This document shows positions 5,319-7,059 of a stretch of 7,059 nucleotides of DNA, one piece after another; the stretch's first letter is position 1, and the number at the start of each line of letters is the position of its first letter. The stretch spans positions 1 through 7,059 of the forward strand of contig DATEAT010000167.1 in NCBI GenBank assembly GCA_035288225.1, in the 5' to 3' direction. This DNA is from RBG-16-64-43 sp035288225 (GTDB lineage Bacteria; Chloroflexota; Anaerolineae; Anaerolineales; RBG-16-64-43). Under the pieces are notes generated by a model. The model did no database searches. It saw only the letters and a program-made list of their open reading frames with translations, and was not told the DNA's origin. The position numbers and the translations under genes are program-made.

Positions 5319-6473
5319 TCAGGCCACGCGCAGAATGTGGGTGGCAATCATCGCGCCCGAGCCGCCGATGTTCTGGGCCATGCCCACCCGCGCGCGCTCG
5401 AGCTGGTTGGGGCCGGCTTCGCCGCGCAATTGCTGCACGACCTCCACCAGTTGGTACATACCGGTGGCCCCCACCGGGTGGCCGCGAGCCTTGAGCCCGC
5501 CCTGAGTGGAGATGGGCAGCGCCTGCTGCAAGCGAATACGACCTTCCAGCCCCAGGCGTGGCCCCTGGCCGCGTTCGGCGAACCCGCACGCTTCGAGCGA
5601 GAGCGCGCTCATGATGCTGAAGGCGTCGTGCAGTTCGAAGAAGTCGATCTGCGCCGGCTCGAGCCCGGCCTGGGCATAGGCCTTGCGCGCCGAGTGATAG
5701 GCCGCCGAGAGAAAGAGTGGATCCTTGCGATCGTGAACGGCCAGCGTATCGGTGGCGCTGGCCGAGCCGGTTACGAGCACGCGCGCCCGCGGTCGGTCGT
5801 AGACTCGCTCGGCCGGAACGAGCACCGCTGCCGCCGCACCGTCGCCGATGGGCGAAGCATCCAGCAAGTTGATCGGGTCGCACACCATGCGGGCGCGGGT
5901 GTAGTCGCGTTCGCTGATCGGCTCTTGCAGCCGCGCGTTGGGGTTGCGTGCACCATTGGCGTGGGCATTGATCGAGAACGGGGCAAAGTCTGTGTGCGTC
6001 CAGCCGAACTCGTGCAGGTAGCGCCTCATCACGAGCGCGTTAAGCCCGACGAAGGTCACCCCATGCACCAGTTCGTAGTCGGCGTCAGAGGCGGTGGCCA
6101 ATGCGGCGGTCGTCTCGCCGCTGGTGGTGTCGGTCATTTTCTCGACCCCCACGGCCAGGGCAACGTCCACTTCGCCGGACGAAACGGCCATGTGCGCCAC
6201 CCGAAAGGCGGCGGCGCCGGAAGCACAGGCCGCCTCAATCTTGAATGCTTCTGCGGGCAACTGCCCGAGCCAATCGGCCACGAGCGCCCCGAGGTTCTCT
6301 TGGCGGGTCAACAGGCCCGAGAGCATGTTGCCGACGAACACGGCCTGCACGTGCTCGAGGCCCGCGTCGCGCATCGCCGCCAGCCCCGCTTGGGTGGCCA
6401 AGTCGCGCAGCGAGCGCTCCCAGTGCTCACCCACCGCGGTCTGGCCGATCCCGAGAACTGCCACCGGACGCAT
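5319..6473 (-). CDS. Acetyl-CoA acetyltransferase, archaeal/SCP2-type thiolase
   Basis: This 384-residue thiolase should condense two acetyl-CoA to acetoacetyl-CoA, or catalyse the reverse. The nucleophile is C83 in 'EAACASGAAA'. 'LHDAFS' (281-286) replaces the NEAF motif of classical thiolases, and 'GGLKARGHPVGATG' (325-338) carries H332. The C-terminal motif is 'NIGGSG' (368-373) where degradative and PhaA/AtoB thiolases have C-x-GGG, so the second catalytic Cys is absent, as is usual in the SCP2/archaeal branch. That branch is known to work with DUF35 proteins, and one is encoded 42 bp upstream (6516-6917), preceded by a probable HMG-CoA synthase end. The likely job is supplying acetoacetyl-CoA for the mevalonate pathway. 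A role in beta-oxidation or sterol side-chain breakdown is the main alternative. The ATG at 6473 has only a weak ribosome site (GGGTGGG). Confidence 0.92.
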   Translation of the reverse strand: MRPVAVLGIGQTAVGEHWERSLRDLATQAGLAAMRDAGLEHVQAVFVGNMLSGLLTRQENLGALVADWLGQLPAEAFKIEAACASGAAAFRVAHMAVSSGEVDVALAVGVEKMTDTTSGETTAALATASDADYELVHGVTFVGLNALVMRRYLHEFGWTHTDFAPFSINAHANGARNPNARLQEPISERDYTRARMVCDPINLLDASPIGDGAAAAVLVPAERVYDRPRARVLVTGSASATDTLAVHDRKDPLFLSAAYHSARKAYAQAGLEPAQIDFFELHDAFSIMSALSLEACGFAERGQGPRLGLEGRIRLQQALPISTQGGLKARGHPVGATGMYQLVEVVQQLRGEAGPNQLERARVGMAQNIGGSGAMIATHILRVA

Positions 6474-6515
6474 TGTTTCAACCCACCCTTGGTCGGATTG
6501 AGGCTCTGGATGGCA

Positions 6516-6917
6516 TCAGGCGCGGGCCAGAGTCGGGCGGAACTTGTAGCCGTAGTGGATCACGCCCTCATCGCCCTCGGCGCGCAGTTTGCGCGTCACC
6601 ATTTCCACCGGCATGCCGATCGCCACGTGCGCACTATCCACATCCGTCAGCTGGGCGGTGACGATCGGTCCCTCCTCCAGCTTGACCAACGCGATGGCAT
6701 ACGGCGCCTGGTCCTCGTAGCCGGTCGGTGGATCGTGCACCACAGTGAATGAATAGACCTCCCCCTTGCCGCTGAAGGCGAAGTGCGCCTTGGCTTCCTG
6801 CCCGCAGTCCGGGCAGATGTCGCGCGGGGGGAAGATCTTGCTGTGACAGTGGTCGCACTCTTCGCCGACCAGTGCGTAGCGTTGAGTTCTCAGTCGCCAG
6901 TTGCGCGGAATGTCCAT
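6516..6917 (-). CDS. DUF35 zinc-ribbon/OB-fold protein, partner of the thiolase
   Basis: This 133-residue protein has the standard DUF35 layout: an N-terminal helix (about 1-18), a rubredoxin-like zinc ribbon with C21-x2-C24 and C35-x2-C38 ('CDHCHSKIFPPRDICPDC'), then an OB fold ('GKGEVYSFTVVHDPP' and 'IALVKLEEGPIVTAQLTD'). In archaea such a protein bridges acetoacetyl-CoA thiolase and HMG-CoA synthase and forms part of a shared CoA-binding channel; in steroid-degrading actinobacteria relatives pair with other thiolases or hydratases. Here it sits between the probable HMG-CoA synthase end and the thiolase, which favours the first role. The ATG at 6917 is preceded by AGGAG 8 bases away. An in-frame GTG directly before it (6920) would add one residue and is equally possible. 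Confidence 0.92.
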   Translation of the reverse strand: MDIPRNWRLRTQRYALVGEECDHCHSKIFPPRDICPDCGQEAKAHFAFSGKGEVYSFTVVHDPPTGYEDQAPYAIALVKLEEGPIVTAQLTDVDSAHVAIGMPVEMVTRKLRAEGDEGVIHYGYKFRPTLARA

Positions 6918-6935
6918 CACGTTCTCTCCTCATGG

Positions 6936-6960
6936 GCGGACCCGGCAGAGCGGACCCGGC
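6936..6960. repeat. Two 11-bp direct repeats upstream of the DUF35 gene
   Basis: GCGGACCCGGC occurs at 6936-6946 and again at 6950-6960, separated by AGA, a period of 14 bases. The pair fills about half of the 55-bp gap between the stop of the upstream gene (6973) and the DUF35 start, ending just before its AGGAG ribosome site. It could be a replication-slippage duplication or a tandem binding site. Only the repeat itself is certain. Confidence 0.6.
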
Positions 6961-6972
6961 CGCCGCAAATGT

Positions 6973-7059
6973 CTACAGGCTCAGCTTGCCGCGGGTGCGG
7001 ACGTACACGCCGTAATCGATCTCTTTGCGCCGGGCGATGTAATCGCGCGTGCGCGGCGC
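6973..7059 (-). CDS. Probable archaeal-type HMG-CoA synthase, C-terminal end only (partial)
   Basis: Only 28 codons and a TAG stop (6975-6973) lie in the window; the rest is beyond the right edge. The visible tail is basic and contains 'RDYIARRKEIDYGVY' and 'RTRGKLSL'. It resembles the C-terminal end ('...R..iDY..Y...RgK...') that I associate with archaeal-type hydroxymethylglutaryl-CoA synthases. The following DUF35 and archaeal-type thiolase genes are the usual neighbours of that enzyme, which condenses acetoacetyl-CoA with acetyl-CoA to HMG-CoA. No catalytic residue is visible here, so the name rests on a short tail and on context. Another thiolase-fold protein is possible. Confidence 0.55.
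   Translation of the reverse strand, partial: APRTRDYIARRKEIDYGVYVRTRGKLSL

Noticed and set aside
197..6358. CTCGAG occurs about a dozen times, more than expected from base composition
   Set aside because: Nearly all copies lie in coding sequence and fit frequent CTC-GAG (Leu-Glu) codon use. Their spacing is irregular and no copies cluster between genes.
5175..6752. Long plus-strand reading frame of 525 codons
   Set aside because: It is antisense to the thiolase and the end of the DUF35 gene, both of which have clear family motifs. Its translation is rich in Arg, Gly and His with no recognisable domain, as expected for a shadow frame in GC-rich DNA.

Overview
This window of roughly 65% GC comes from a bacterium, and every recognisable gene lies on the minus strand. 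The best taxonomic guess is Chloroflexota (Anaerolineae or a relative). Three things point there: the Thr/Ala/Pro-rich lipoprotein whose LysM repeat carries a 'CIARRFNVDP' motif, the pairing of an archaeal-type thiolase with a DUF35 protein in a bacterial-looking genome, and the GC-rich codon use. This is inference from protein style, because the window holds no rRNA or other marker gene.

In transcription order (right to left) there are four units. (1) 7059-5319: the last 28 codons of a probable archaeal-type HMG-CoA synthase, then a DUF35 zinc-ribbon/OB-fold protein, then an SCP2/archaeal-type acetyl-CoA acetyltransferase. Together they look like the three-part thiolase/DUF35/HMG-CoA synthase module that makes HMG-CoA at the start of the mevalonate pathway. 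(2) 5318-4289: a 291-bp gene-free stretch with a candidate promoter and an 11-bp inverted repeat, then a secreted lipoprotein with two LysM domains and a good intrinsic terminator with a GCAA loop. (3) 4254-2457: a GTG-start Nudix hydrolase of the ADP-ribose pyrophosphatase type and, 10 bp on, a PLP enzyme of the cysteine-desulfurase-like family that lacks the desulfurase catalytic cysteine. (4) 2331-1: a soluble-looking GAF/PAS sensor histidine kinase and, 4 bp on, its response regulator, which runs off the left edge where an OmpR-type DNA-binding domain seems to begin.

No tRNA, rRNA, CRISPR array, insertion sequence or phage gene was seen. The long plus-strand reading frames are antisense shadows typical of GC-rich DNA. 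The points most worth following are the archaeal-type HMG-CoA module, the PLP enzyme without its cysteine and its pairing with a Nudix enzyme, and several small structured elements between genes. I saw nothing that clearly amounts to a wholly new system.
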